Position numbers and translations under genes: made by a program
The notes under the pieces: model-generated
The model's input: only the letters and a program-made list of their open reading frames with translations
Told to the model about the DNA's origin: nothing
Database searches by the model: none
Assembly (NCBI GenBank): GCA_015903945.1
Contig: JABMDL010000029.1
Location: 1 to 32,407, forward strand
DNA: 32,407 nt
Source of the DNA: Nitrospira sp.
Lineage (GTDB): Bacteria > Nitrospirota > Nitrospiria > Nitrospirales > Nitrospiraceae
Direction: 5' to 3'
Shown: positions 8,013-16,028 of the stretch, piece after piece
Layout of the letters: each line of letters starts with the position of its first letter
How positions within the stretch are numbered: position 1 is the first letter of the stretch

Positions 8013-8128
8013 GATGCTGAAAAAGTCCGCCAGCGGCGTTCTCGCATCGTTCAGAGGCTCAACGTACCGAAGCGTACGCCTCGCCTCTTCACTCGCTGCG
8101 GCCTTGCTGGACGGCCATTTTGAGCATC
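8013..8128. mobile_element. MITE-like inverted-repeat element (about 116 bp)
   Basis: The ends 8013-8034 (starting GATGCTGAAAAAGTCC) and 8106-8128 (ending GAGCATC) are imperfect inverted repeats. Inside is a second dyad, about 8055-8085, centred on GTACCGAAGCGTAC. The element contains no gene of its own; the short frames through it are spurious. I recall near-identical intergenic sequences being common in Nitrospira genomes (memory, not searched). It fills most of the gap between the USP and PPi-phosphofructokinase genes. The type is a best guess: it could equally be a REP-like or structured RNA element. Confidence 0.6.
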
Positions 8129-8207
8129 CTGCGGCTCTGACACCGTCAGCACCATTCAACATGATTCCTATGGTGCTTCATGTCTAAACCGAGTTTTTCG
8201 CAACCTG

Positions 8208-9473
8208 CTAATGATTCAGAGCCGGGCCGACCACACCGGCAAACCGCTTGCGGAACGATTCCGGCGACAGACCGGCGACCGCAGCACAACGGCCCAGCAT
8301 GACTGGATCGTCAAGGTCTTCTTGCGTGAGTCGAATCATAAATTGCCGGGCAATATCATACGACTGGGAACCGACGTCCACCATGCGGACCTTGGTGCGC
8401 CCGGTGGTGGGGTCCACCATCTGCTTGAACGGAATCGGCGTGAACCGCCCGTTCTGGATCGACACCATCGCCGCCGTCCCCCCATCAAGCAGGAACTGGG
8501 CGGCACAATATCCAAGATCTCGGGTGTAGTCGAGATCGAACGGGATCGGGTCTGCGCAGCGCAATTCGTAGCCGACGTCTTTGGCGACGATCGAAATGGG
8601 ATGCCCCAGGGCGCTGAGCTCCTTCGTCACTTCCCGCCTGAGCAACGTCCCTACATCCACCTCCGACAAGCGCAGATGGCCGTGTTCGTCACGTGCGACT
8701 TGCTCCAGCCCTCCCAGATCTTGCTGGTCCAGGATTTCGATCAACCCTTCCGCCAGCACCACCACCCCGTCGGTTCGGCCGTGGCTGAACCGCTTGATCA
8801 CGGCGCCGACCAGCAGGTCCACCAACCGCTTCAGCCTCACGGGCCGCTCCGTGAATTCTTCCGGGATAACCGTCAACGTGGCGCCGGCGGCTTTCCCAAT
8901 TCCAAGCGCCAGGTGGCCGGCCTTGCGCCCCATCGTCACGGCGAAATACCAGCGTGAGGTGGTCAGGGCATCGACCATGAGATTTTTGACAATCTCCACG
9001 CCGACATGCCGCGCGGTCTGAAACCCGAAGGTGGAAATCCCGTTGGGCAAGTCGAGGTCGTTGTCGATCGTCTTCGGCACATGGACGACCTGGAGACGCC
9101 CCGCCGCCCGCTCCTCTAGTTTGAGCGCGGAAAAAGCGGTATCGTCTCCACCGATCGTGATGAGACGCGTCACGCCGAGGTTGATCAGCGTGGAGAGGAC
9201 GTGGTCCAGATGCTCGACCTTCTTGGTCGGATTGGCCCGCGACGTGCCGAGATAGGAACCGCCGCGAAAGTGAAGCCGGCTCACGTCTTCAATCGAGAGC
9301 GGCCGCACGTTTCCGCTGCTCCCCTCCATGAGCCATTTGAACCCGTCGAGAATCCCCAGGACATCACAGCCGCCGAGAATACTGCGGATCGTCGCGGCGC
9401 CGATGACGCTGTTGATACCGGGCGCCGGCCCGCCGCCGACCAGAATCCCGATGATTGTCCGTTCGGATGCCAA
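8208..9473 (-). CDS. pfp: Phosphofructokinase, PPi-dependent type
   Basis: The 421-residue protein is a full PfkA-superfamily enzyme. Key motifs are GGGPAPGIN (13-21), GGSYLGTSR (71-79), GGDDT (108-112), PKTIDND (133-139) and MGRKAGHLAL (181-190). Asp in GGDDT and Lys in PKTIDND are the residues known to mark pyrophosphate rather than ATP as phosphoryl donor. The expected reaction is reversible phosphorylation of fructose 6-phosphate by PPi, which saves ATP in glycolysis. The start has AGGGG 5-6 nt upstream. It probably shares a transcript with the genes upstream (9580 to 13115) and fits their stress and low-energy theme. Confidence 0.93.
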   Translation of the reverse strand: MASERTIIGILVGGGPAPGINSVIGAATIRSILGGCDVLGILDGFKWLMEGSSGNVRPLSIEDVSRLHFRGGSYLGTSRANPTKKVEHLDHVLSTLINLGVTRLITIGGDDTAFSALKLEERAAGRLQVVHVPKTIDNDLDLPNGISTFGFQTARHVGVEIVKNLMVDALTTSRWYFAVTMGRKAGHLALGIGKAAGATLTVIPEEFTERPVRLKRLVDLLVGAVIKRFSHGRTDGVVVLAEGLIEILDQQDLGGLEQVARDEHGHLRLSEVDVGTLLRREVTKELSALGHPISIVAKDVGYELRCADPIPFDLDYTRDLGYCAAQFLLDGGTAAMVSIQNGRFTPIPFKQMVDPTTGRTKVRMVDVGSQSYDIARQFMIRLTQEDLDDPVMLGRCAAVAGLSPESFRKRFAGVVGPALNH

Positions 9474-9579
9474 CCTGTCGTCCCCTTACATGCCCGCCCA
9501 GCAGCTTTCCAATCCCTTTATAGTCTGTGCATGGTTGTATACGCGATTTCGTCGAGAGGCAAGTGCGGTGTGCGTCGGC

Positions 9580-10971
9580 TTACCCCGGCACTTCATCCAG
9601 CCCCACATGCGCGCGAAGCCGATTATAATCGAACGCGGCCCGGCCCGTCCGTAAAAGGCCCGGATCGCGCCGGGCCATTTCGTCGATCAAGACGCCGACC
9701 GCGCCGCGCATCTCCGCAGTCGCGGCGGCATGACGCGGCGTCTGCCCGCCGAGCGAGCGATGGGGCTGATCCGACCATTCGAGATAGGCCTTCTCCAGAA
9801 ATTGGTTGAGGAGGGCACGGTCTTCGTCTGGTGTGACAACCAGGGTCAGCGACTCGTCCGACATCAATTCTCCCACCGACAATTGCCGAGCCGGCGGTGT
9901 CAACGTCTCGCCGCGGAAATGTAGCGAAAATCCCAACGAAGCCGCCAGCCGGTGCTTGATCCGGTCGAGCCGCTCCGGCCCGTCGCATTCCACAATCAGC
10001 TGGGAAGAGGTCAGCGTCAGCCGCGCCACGGTCGTCTCGGCCGGTCCGGCGGCCTCACGCTGGACCCAGGTCAAAGTCGGGGGAACACCATCGGCCGGCC
10101 CCCGGCTCGCCGCTGAACCGGCCGGTTGTTCCGATCGCAATTCCTCCATTTCCGACAACCGATCCGCAAACAACCGATACTCATGATGGTCGTACAGAGC
10201 CACGGCATAGAGATAGGGTTGTCCGTCAGGAGTACGGAAACGGATATGCGTCACGGCATCCACCAAGGCATCCACGCGCAGCTGCGCAAATGCCCAGAGG
10301 AGCATGTACCCATACCGCTTGGCAAACTCCTGCCATTCCCCCAGTGCGAAGGATCCGGAATTCATCTCCATCTCGCGGCGCCATTCTGCGGTCATCTCGA
10401 GCACCGCCCCGGCATCGGCGGAGGAGAGCACGATCCCACAACCGGCCCATACGGCCCGGCCAGCTTCCTGCCCGCCCGGGACACCGATGACCCGAGTCAG
10501 CAGCACCTGCCCCGGCGCCACGGTTTTGGCGACCTCGCCACCGGGCAGAACGAACACGGCTCCGTCACCCAGCGACCGTAACGAGAGGGCGTCGCTCGGT
10601 TTCGTCGACAGGGTTGGCTCCAACAGATCCATATAGGAATGTTTCAGCGGATCGAGCCATGCCCGTTCCTCGTTGGGAATATGCTCCGTGATGACGTCGC
10701 GTAGCTGTTCGATCAACGTCAGCTGCCCGTCTTCCGGATAGAAATCGCAGAGCAGGGCGAGTTCGGCGAGTTCGGTTTCTTGGACGAGAGGCGCAACGAT
10801 CCCCCCGGCGCCGCTTTGCAGATAGGGTCTCAGTGCGCGCGCCAGGGCCATCTCCCGCTGCACAGCGAATTCCGGTCTCAACGACAACGATTCGAGCCGC
10901 GCGAGCACCGCCTCGAGAGAGGGCGGGACCGGGGCCTGAAAGCCAGCTCCCCGTTCACTCGCGAGCTTCAT
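9580..10971 (-). CDS. Large protein of unknown function with a C-terminal LGGQTPRHAA motif
   Basis: The 463-residue soluble protein has no signal peptide or membrane segment. I cannot name it with confidence. The N-terminal 280 residues look helical with long acidic stretches. Residues about 320-400 form a possible alpha/beta domain. The end (about 395-450) carries WSDQPHRSLGGQTPRHAA, a motif I associate with the C-termini of some SEC-C-linked or MbcA/ParS-like proteins; that link is tentative. Its start lies 17 nt inside the DUF2934 gene, which points to coupled translation and possibly joint function. Confidence 0.8.
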   Translation of the reverse strand: MKLASERGAGFQAPVPPSLEAVLARLESLSLRPEFAVQREMALARALRPYLQSGAGGIVAPLVQETELAELALLCDFYPEDGQLTLIEQLRDVITEHIPNEERAWLDPLKHSYMDLLEPTLSTKPSDALSLRSLGDGAVFVLPGGEVAKTVAPGQVLLTRVIGVPGGQEAGRAVWAGCGIVLSSADAGAVLEMTAEWRREMEMNSGSFALGEWQEFAKRYGYMLLWAFAQLRVDALVDAVTHIRFRTPDGQPYLYAVALYDHHEYRLFADRLSEMEELRSEQPAGSAASRGPADGVPPTLTWVQREAAGPAETTVARLTLTSSQLIVECDGPERLDRIKHRLAASLGFSLHFRGETLTPPARQLSVGELMSDESLTLVVTPDEDRALLNQFLEKAYLEWSDQPHRSLGGQTPRHAAATAEMRGAVGVLIDEMARRDPGLLRTGRAAFDYNRLRAHVGLDEVPG

Positions 10972-11179
10972 GGATTTCTTCCATGACTATTTCTTCCGCG
11001 TCGAGCCAATCCCTGAGTTGGTTGCCTTCCTGGCAGCCCCGCTGTTCCCACAATTCGTAGGCCTTACGGGCGATCCGTTCCCACATCCCTTCCGGCAGTT
11101 CGATCGCCGTTCCGGTCGTCCCGGAGGCCGGCGAAGACCGCTTCTTCGTTGCTCCGATTTTCTTTACGATGGCGCGCAT
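10955..11179 (-). CDS. DUF2934 domain protein
   Basis: This 74-residue protein has a basic, disordered first third and a DUF2934-type helical hairpin in the second half: IARKAYELWEQRGCQEGNQL, then RDWLDAEEIV. DUF2934 proteins are small, of unknown function, and often lie near stress genes. GAGGAG lies 6 nt before ATG 11179. The gene begins 22 nt after the USP gene ends and overlaps the following gene by 17 nt, so all three are probably in one transcript. Confidence 0.87.
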   Translation of the reverse strand: MRAIVKKIGATKKRSSPASGTTGTAIELPEGMWERIARKAYELWEQRGCQEGNQLRDWLDAEEIVMEEIHEARE

Positions 11180-11201
11180 GGCAGGCTCCTCGGTTGGCGG
11201 T

Positions 11202-12164
11202 TTATTGGAAGATGGGTTGTGCCGCGAGTACGCGACGATGGTCCGGGTGAAATTTCGGGCTTCGGACGGTCAGGACGGGGCAATGGGATTTTCGGAGCAC
11301 AGATTCCGCGACGCTGCCGTAAAAAGCGTGCGACAAGCCGCGGCGTCCATGTGTCCCCATGACAATCATGTCGGCGGATCCGGTCCTGGCCGCCTCCAGA
11401 ATGGAATCGTTCGGCAGGCCTCCGCGAAGCAGATAGCCGGCCTTCACCTGAGCAGAAGCCAGGGACGATACCAGGCCGTCGAGCCGTGATTTGATCGCCT
11501 CCCGCTGACGTTCCCGCTTATCAGGATGCGGAAACGAGAAATCGAGGCCATAGGACACCGGCTCCAGGACATGGAGCAGTGTCAGAGACGCCTTTGCCCG
11601 CTGCGCCACGATGACCGCGTATTCCACCGCGTCGAGCGAGCAATCGGAAAAATCGATCGGCACGAGGAGTCGTTTAATTTCCACCGGAGGCTGCTTGCCG
11701 CCGTCTTGTTCCGTTCTCGACCGCTCCATTCGTATAGCCAGCACGGGACAGGGTGCGGTCCGAATGATCCGTTCCGCCGTGCTGCCCAACAGAACATGTT
11801 CGACGCCAGTCTTTCCGACAGTGCCCACGACGATCAAATCCGTCCCCTCAGCCCCGGCGGCCGCCAACACCTCTTCGCTCGGAATCCCCGTTGCAATCCT
11901 GGTCTGCACCACAGCTCCTCGCGCGACGGTCCGCTCTTTCAACTCGACCAACCCTTGCGTAGCCTCCTTCATCAGTTCAGCCAAATACATGCGGTTTACT
12001 GGGTACTCCGGATCGAGTCCGGGAGGGAATTCCAACACACTCATGACCGTGAGGGTCGCCCCCCAGGACGCAGCCAACGTGCACGCATAGGCCTCCGCCC
12101 GCTCCGCCGACCGCGATAAATCCGTTGCGAAGAGAATTCTCGGTCTCGCGCCCGATTCGCTCAC
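11202..12164 (-). CDS. Tandem universal stress protein (GTG start, coupled to cupredoxin)
   Basis: Two USP domains make up this protein of about 320 residues. The ATP-motif regions are GTVGKTGVEHVLLGS and GTHGRRGLSHAFYGS, each followed by a CPVL strand. I place the start at GTG 12164: GGAGG lies 4 nt upstream and the GTGA overlaps the TGA stop of the cupredoxin gene, a typical coupled start. A longer frame upstream would overlap the cupredoxin by 61 nt without a ribosome binding site. The role is expected to be stress survival by nucleotide binding. Confidence 0.92.
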   Translation of the reverse strand: MSESGARPRILFATDLSRSAERAEAYACTLAASWGATLTVMSVLEFPPGLDPEYPVNRMYLAELMKEATQGLVELKERTVARGAVVQTRIATGIPSEEVLAAAGAEGTDLIVVGTVGKTGVEHVLLGSTAERIIRTAPCPVLAIRMERSRTEQDGGKQPPVEIKRLLVPIDFSDCSLDAVEYAVIVAQRAKASLTLLHVLEPVSYGLDFSFPHPDKRERQREAIKSRLDGLVSSLASAQVKAGYLLRGGLPNDSILEAARTGSADMIVMGTHGRRGLSHAFYGSVAESVLRKSHCPVLTVRSPKFHPDHRRVLAAQPIFQ

Positions 12165-12595
12165 ACGGCCTCCGTGCTCAAGATGAGCAATTCTCCGTTC
12201 ATCGTCGGATGAATCGAGCAACGGAACTCATGCCGCCCCGGACGAGTCAGATCGAACCGGATCGCTGCCTCGCGTTTAGGGTCGAGCAACACCCCGCCTA
12301 CCCCTCGTCCGTAGACGATCACCCCGTCCTTTTCCACCTTCACTGAGAGCCCCTCGAACATCGTCGAACCGAAATCATGCCGCTCCGCGTCCTCGTTCCG
12401 TACCTTGATCACCGTCGGCAAGCCGAGACGCAACGGGGCCTGTTTCGTCACAAATTTGTAATCCTTGATCGTGACCTCCACCACCTGTTCGGATTGTGCC
12501 TCGGCGGCAGCATCTCCATCTCTTTCCATCACTCCAGGCAAACCGAAGATCAGGCCGAGGATCAGGCACGGGACCCACGTTCGCGCATGTGGCAT
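12161..12595 (-). CDS. Exported cupredoxin (type 1 copper protein)
   Basis: The 144-residue precursor starts with a hydrophobic stretch (about 6-22, CLILGLIFGLPGV) acting as a signal peptide or anchor. The mature part has the cupredoxin fold pattern, with copper ligands H73 (ERHDFG), C126, H129 and M132 in FRCSIHPTM, as in plastocyanin-like proteins. It should carry electrons or copper in the periplasm. It is sandwiched between two USP genes, 19 nt after one and with a 4-nt overlap with the next, an unusual setting for a redox carrier. Confidence 0.9.
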   Translation of the reverse strand: MPHARTWVPCLILGLIFGLPGVMERDGDAAAEAQSEQVVEVTIKDYKFVTKQAPLRLGLPTVIKVRNEDAERHDFGSTMFEGLSVKVEKDGVIVYGRGVGGVLLDPKREAAIRFDLTRPGRHEFRCSIHPTMNGELLILSTEAV

Positions 12596-12614
12596 ATCGT
12601 TATCCTCCTGTTTC

Positions 12615-13115
12615 TCACATCGCTTTCCGCTGAACGGTCGACGCCGGCAGCGGTACGGTCAGCACAGGGCAGCCGGCAGTACGAACGACCTTTTCCGCCG
12701 TGCTGCCGAAGAAGATCTTGTCCACACTGCCGGACCGACCTCCGTAACTGCCCATCACGACCAGATCGACTCTTCCTGTACGGGCGATTTTGGCAATTTC
12801 GACGAACGGAGATCCCTCCACAACCATGCGCGTGATCGAGATCTCCTTGGCATCCTCGGAGTCCATTAACCGGCGCACATTCAAGCGGGCATGATGGCGC
12901 AGACGCCGCCGTTGTGCGGCGGCATCGGAGGGCACGGCCAGCAGGCCCAAGCGATTGAATGAGGCAAGAGCGCCCGTGTCAATCACGTGCACCACCGTCA
13001 TGCTTGCCCCGCACAAACGCGCCATGTCACACGCAACCCGGAACGCCTCATCCGAGCAAGGCGAGAAATCGACCGGCACCAGAATCCTCTTGAAGAGACC
13101 GTTAGTATACCCCAT
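12615..13115 (-). CDS. Single-domain universal stress protein
   Basis: The 166-residue product starts MGYTNGLFKRILVPVDFS and contains one USP domain with GSYGGRSGSVDKIFFGS followed by CPVLTVPL. ATG 13115 is preceded by AGGAGA at a 7-nt distance. The frame stays open further upstream to 13286, but that part runs through a REP-like repeat and is not coding. It is probably the first gene of the minus-strand stress operon. Confidence 0.92.
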   Translation of the reverse strand: MGYTNGLFKRILVPVDFSPCSDEAFRVACDMARLCGASMTVVHVIDTGALASFNRLGLLAVPSDAAAQRRRLRHHARLNVRRLMDSEDAKEISITRMVVEGSPFVEIAKIARTGRVDLVVMGSYGGRSGSVDKIFFGSTAEKVVRTAGCPVLTVPLPASTVQRKAM

Positions 13116-13166
13116 ACAAATTCTCCTACCTGAAAAACGGAGCAAGGCCGATGCCACTATCGGAGC

Positions 13167-13243
13167 GCTGACAGCTGACAGCTGACAGCTTGAAGAAACC
13201 GCGTATTTGGTTTTCTTATCCTTGCCATTGGTTGTCAGCTCCC
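13167..13243. repeat. REP-like element, CTGACAG family
   Basis: Three near-perfect tandem CTGACAG units occupy 13167-13191. An opposite-sense copy (GGTTGTCAGCTCCC) lies at 13230-13243, so the whole forms an imperfect palindrome with GAAGAAACC...GGTTTTCTT near the middle. It lies upstream of the USP gene at 13115 and is related to the elements at 4930 and 21983. Confidence 0.55.
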
Positions 13244-13323
13244 TGCTCTGCCTCTGAAAAACGGGGCTCTCTGCCACAGTGACCAATTACCCGCTGTAGC
13301 AGAAGGCGCCACAGTTCGTGTCT

Positions 13324-13402
13324 CGTGAAACGTGAAGCGTGAAGCGCAAGAGGTAACAAGTGGTGTTGTTTCAGGAATACACTTCACGTTTTGCGTTTCA
13401 CG
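13324..13402. repeat. Inverted repeat of the CGTGAAACG family
   Basis: Arms 13324-13344 and 13382-13402 match in 18 of 21 positions as inverted copies (CGTGAAACG...ACGTGAAG), with a 37-nt loop. It lies between the divergent USP and membrane-peptide genes, beside the CTGACAG element, so two repeat types share one promoter region. Confidence 0.6.
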
Positions 13403-13457
13403 TCTCCCGCCCCCTATGGCACTGGACTTGCTGAAATCATCTCCGAGAAATCGAGAG

Positions 13458-13553
13458 ATGACACGCACACAATGGCTATTGCTCGGAGCAGTGGGGTTGG
13501 GCCTGGCAATCGTGATCTACTTCATTTTCTTGTGTCCGACAGACTGTCAATGA
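13458..13553 (+). CDS. 31-residue single-span membrane peptide
   Basis: The peptide begins MTRTQWLLLGAVG, continues with one hydrophobic segment (about residues 6-26) and ends in FLCPTDCQ. It has no family that I recognise. A GAG-rich stretch directly precedes the ATG. It ends 22 nt before the MgtE-like gene and is co-directional with it, so it may be a small partner or a leader peptide. The frame is open further upstream, but only through an intergenic repeat. Confidence 0.5.
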   Translation: MTRTQWLLLGAVGLGLAIVIYFIFLCPTDCQ

Positions 13554-13575
13554 AGCATCGGTCCAGAGGGTCCAG

Positions 13576-14532
13576 ATGACGACCGCTGCGGAACTGATGA
13601 CCGTGGACATTCCCAAGGGAGATCGAGGCCTCACGGTCGGCGACATGGTCGCTACACTCCGGCACCATACCTGGGAAGAAGTAGGCCACGTCTATCTGGT
13701 CGATGAGCAGGCTTCGCTGGTCGGCCAGGTACCGATCGAACGATTGCTCCAAGCGGAAGAACGGACCTCCTTGGCTGAACTCGTAGGCCGTCCTCCGATT
13801 GAAGTGCTACCTGGAGATCCGGCCGAGACCGTGGCATTGCGCGCGGTCGAACGTCACGACGCGGATGTGGCCGTCATCGACGGCCGCCGGAGGTTGTTGG
13901 GCGCCATTCCGATCGGACGGCTGCTGGCCCTGCTGCATGAGGAGCATGTGGACAATTTTTTACGGATGGGCGGCGTGAGCAACATCGACCATCTCCATCT
14001 GTCGCTCGCCGGACGGCAAACCTGGGCCGCCGTGCGCACGCGCATGCCCTGGCTGATGGTCGGCCTCGCAGGCGGCTTCTTGGCCAGCGGGGTGGCCTCA
14101 GCCTTCGAAGGTCCGCTCAGGCGGGAGATCGCCCTGGCGTTCTTTCTTCCATTGGTCGTGTATATGGCCGACGCCGTTGGGACGCAAACCGAAACAGTCT
14201 TGGTTCGCCGATTGGCCTACGGAGACGTCCCTCTGTGGACACAACTAGCCGGAGAGGGATTGATCGGCGCGTCCATTGGCACCATCGTCGCCATCGTGGC
14301 CGCGGGGGGACTGTGGCTGTGGAACGGACAGGCGGTCTTGGCGGTGGTAGTGGGAACTTCGCTGGGCGTCACGGCGGTGGTCGCCACCGTGATGGCCAGC
14401 ATCCTGCCATTGGGGCTCGCACGCCTGGGTGCCGATCCGGCTTTGGCAAGTGGACCGGTGGCCACCGTGGTCCAGGACATTTTAAGTGTGGGAATTTATC
14501 TGCTGATTGCCACCGTGCTGCTTCCGGAGTGA
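13576..14532 (+). CDS. mgtE: MgtE-type divalent cation transporter with CBS pair
   Basis: The 318-residue protein has a CBS-domain pair in the first 120 residues (AELMTVDIP at the start, VAVIDGRRRLLGAIPIGRLL near 95-115) and a five-helix MgtE membrane domain from about 150 to the end. Recognisable MgtE segments are FFLPLVVYMADAVGTQTET and DPALASGPVATVVQD. It lacks the usual N-terminal MgtE_N domain, so gating by cytoplasmic Mg2+ may differ. Expected role: Mg2+ or Co2+ passage through the inner membrane. It lies in a plus-strand run with a USP gene 47 nt downstream. Confidence 0.9.
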   Translation: MTTAAELMTVDIPKGDRGLTVGDMVATLRHHTWEEVGHVYLVDEQASLVGQVPIERLLQAEERTSLAELVGRPPIEVLPGDPAETVALRAVERHDADVAVIDGRRRLLGAIPIGRLLALLHEEHVDNFLRMGGVSNIDHLHLSLAGRQTWAAVRTRMPWLMVGLAGGFLASGVASAFEGPLRREIALAFFLPLVVYMADAVGTQTETVLVRRLAYGDVPLWTQLAGEGLIGASIGTIVAIVAAGGLWLWNGQAVLAVVVGTSLGVTAVVATVMASILPLGLARLGADPALASGPVATVVQDILSVGIYLLIATVLLPE

Positions 14533-14579
14533 CACATGACGTCGCGAATTGGTGACTCTCCCAACGGAGGATGATGGCG

Positions 14580-15443
14580 ATGAACCTCTTACTCGCAGTC
14601 GATGGGTCCGACCATTCTTATGAGGCGGTGCGATCGCTCAAGTACCTAAGCCGCGCGAACGAACTGCACATCCTGCACGTGCTGGATGTCCCGACTCCGG
14701 CCTATCCGATGATGATGCCGGAAGTGTCGCAGGAACTCTACGAGACGGTCGAACGCAACATGCGAGAGGACGGCTCACGCCTGTTGGATCGAATCGTGTC
14801 GCTGCTCCCGATGGGGATCGGCCCGGTCACGAAGCACCTGGTCGTCGGATCCCCTGCGGATCACATCGTCACGTTGGCCGAACAACATAAGGTCGATCTG
14901 ATTCTCCTCGGTACCCGCGGCCTCGGCCCGATCAAAGAGCGGCTGGTCGGGAGTGTCGCGCATCGCGTGCTGACCTATGCCCCAGGCGCGAAACTGATTC
15001 TTCCCGGCCCGTTGAAAGCCCTGAGCCAGGTGCTACTCCCGTTGCAGGGAACCTACGATGCAGCCCACGCCCTGCGCTTTCTCCAGCAGAAGCCGTTTCG
15101 TGAGCTGCCCACGATCACCCTCTTCACCGTCCTGCCGCAGACCAGACCGCCTTGGCCGATGGATGCTGCTTCGACCGAGCAGATGGAGGTCCATGCGCTT
15201 CGCCAGGCCCAAGACTTTCTCAACAACATCGCCGCCAAGCTCACCTCGCTGGGCTATCGAACCAAAGTGGCCGCTTCGTTGGGCACCCCCGTTGAAGGAA
15301 TTACGCAGGAAGCGACGGCCTTAAATCCGGACCTTATCCTCATGGGATCCCGCGGGCGTCATGGCGTCACACGCCTGGTGTTGGGCAGTGTCTCCCACGC
15401 CCTCTTGCACCAAGGACGCTACCCCCTGATGATCTTCGGCTGA
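14580..15443 (+). CDS. Tandem universal stress protein
   Basis: The roughly 287-residue protein starts MNLLLAVDGSDHS and has two USP domains. The first has GTRGLGPIKERLVGS, the second GSRGRHGVTRLVLGS, each near the domain end. Three ATG codons (14571, 14574, 14580) follow the GGAGG; only the third has a normal 9-nt distance and gives the usual USP start. It is the only one of the four USP genes on the plus strand. The FmdB zinc ribbon follows 17 nt later. Confidence 0.92.
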   Translation: MNLLLAVDGSDHSYEAVRSLKYLSRANELHILHVLDVPTPAYPMMMPEVSQELYETVERNMREDGSRLLDRIVSLLPMGIGPVTKHLVVGSPADHIVTLAEQHKVDLILLGTRGLGPIKERLVGSVAHRVLTYAPGAKLILPGPLKALSQVLLPLQGTYDAAHALRFLQQKPFRELPTITLFTVLPQTRPPWPMDAASTEQMEVHALRQAQDFLNNIAAKLTSLGYRTKVAASLGTPVEGITQEATALNPDLILMGSRGRHGVTRLVLGSVSHALLHQGRYPLMIFG

Positions 15444-15460
15444 CCGAGAGAGGATGAACC

Positions 15461-15625
15461 ATGCCGATGTACGACTACAAATGTTTGGACTGTGGCAAGG
15501 AATCGCTGATCGTCGTGACGTTGAAGGAGCACGAACGGGGCGAGGTGGCATGTCCAGCCTGCGGCAGCAAGAAGTTGCAGCAACTGTTCAGCCCGTTTAT
15601 TGCCCACACCACGAAAAAGAGTTAG
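15461..15625 (+). CDS. FmdB-type zinc ribbon protein
   Basis: This 54-residue protein has two CxxC pairs, CLDC (8-11) and CPAC (31-34), in the order of the FmdB/Zn-ribbon_8 family, beginning MPMYDYKC. The C-terminal tail is short and basic (HTTKKS). Such proteins are suspected regulators or metal-handling factors; no reaction is known. AGAGGA precedes the ATG and the next gene starts 4 nt after the stop, so it is probably in one transcript with the USP and cytochrome genes. Confidence 0.85.
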   Translation: MPMYDYKCLDCGKESLIVVTLKEHERGEVACPACGSKKLQQLFSPFIAHTTKKS

Positions 15626-15629
15626 CGCC

Positions 15630-16004
15630 ATGAATAGGCAACTATATCCCCGCCTTACGGGAGTTCTTCTGCTCCTCGCCTCGATGCCCCTCGCGGCATC
15701 CTCGCTCTGCGCCCAAGACTATCCCCCTGATGCCGTGCGGGGGAAAGCGATCTATGCTCGTTACTGCCAAACCTGCCATGGGGACAGCGGCCATGGAAAT
15801 GGTCCGGAAGCCGCGTCCTTGAAAGTATCCCCGGCGGATTTTCATCGCGTTCGGTCGTTCTTGAAATCAGATGAGGAGCTGCTGCGGACGATCGAGCACG
15901 GCATCGTTTTCAGCCCGATGCATTCCTGGCGCGGACAGCTCACCGATGGGGAAATGCAGGACGTGCTGGCCTATATCCGCCTCCTGTCGCAACAGGGACC
16001 ATGA
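15630..16004 (+). CDS. Exported class I cytochrome c
   Basis: The 124-residue precursor has an N-terminal signal (hydrophobic 11-24, probable cleavage after SSLCAQ), one haem site CQTCH (C46, C49, H50) and a likely axial Met at 97 in FSPMHSW. The remaining layout (GKAIYARYC, then DVLAYIRLL near the end) fits the cytochrome c (CBB3-type/c551-like) family. It should carry electrons in the periplasm. Its place between a zinc ribbon and NAD-salvage genes does not reveal a specific partner. Confidence 0.92.
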   Translation: MNRQLYPRLTGVLLLLASMPLAASSLCAQDYPPDAVRGKAIYARYCQTCHGDSGHGNGPEAASLKVSPADFHRVRSFLKSDEELLRTIEHGIVFSPMHSWRGQLTDGEMQDVLAYIRLLSQQGP

Positions 16005-16028
16005 TCGTTGTACGTATCTCGTCAGCCG

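Noticed and set aside
8011..8187. Small coding frames in the inverted-repeat element
   Set aside because: They arise from the repeat itself and have no independent support.
13116..13286. N-terminal extension of the USP at 12615-13115
   Set aside because: It runs through a REP-like repeat, and a good ribosome binding site supports ATG 13115.
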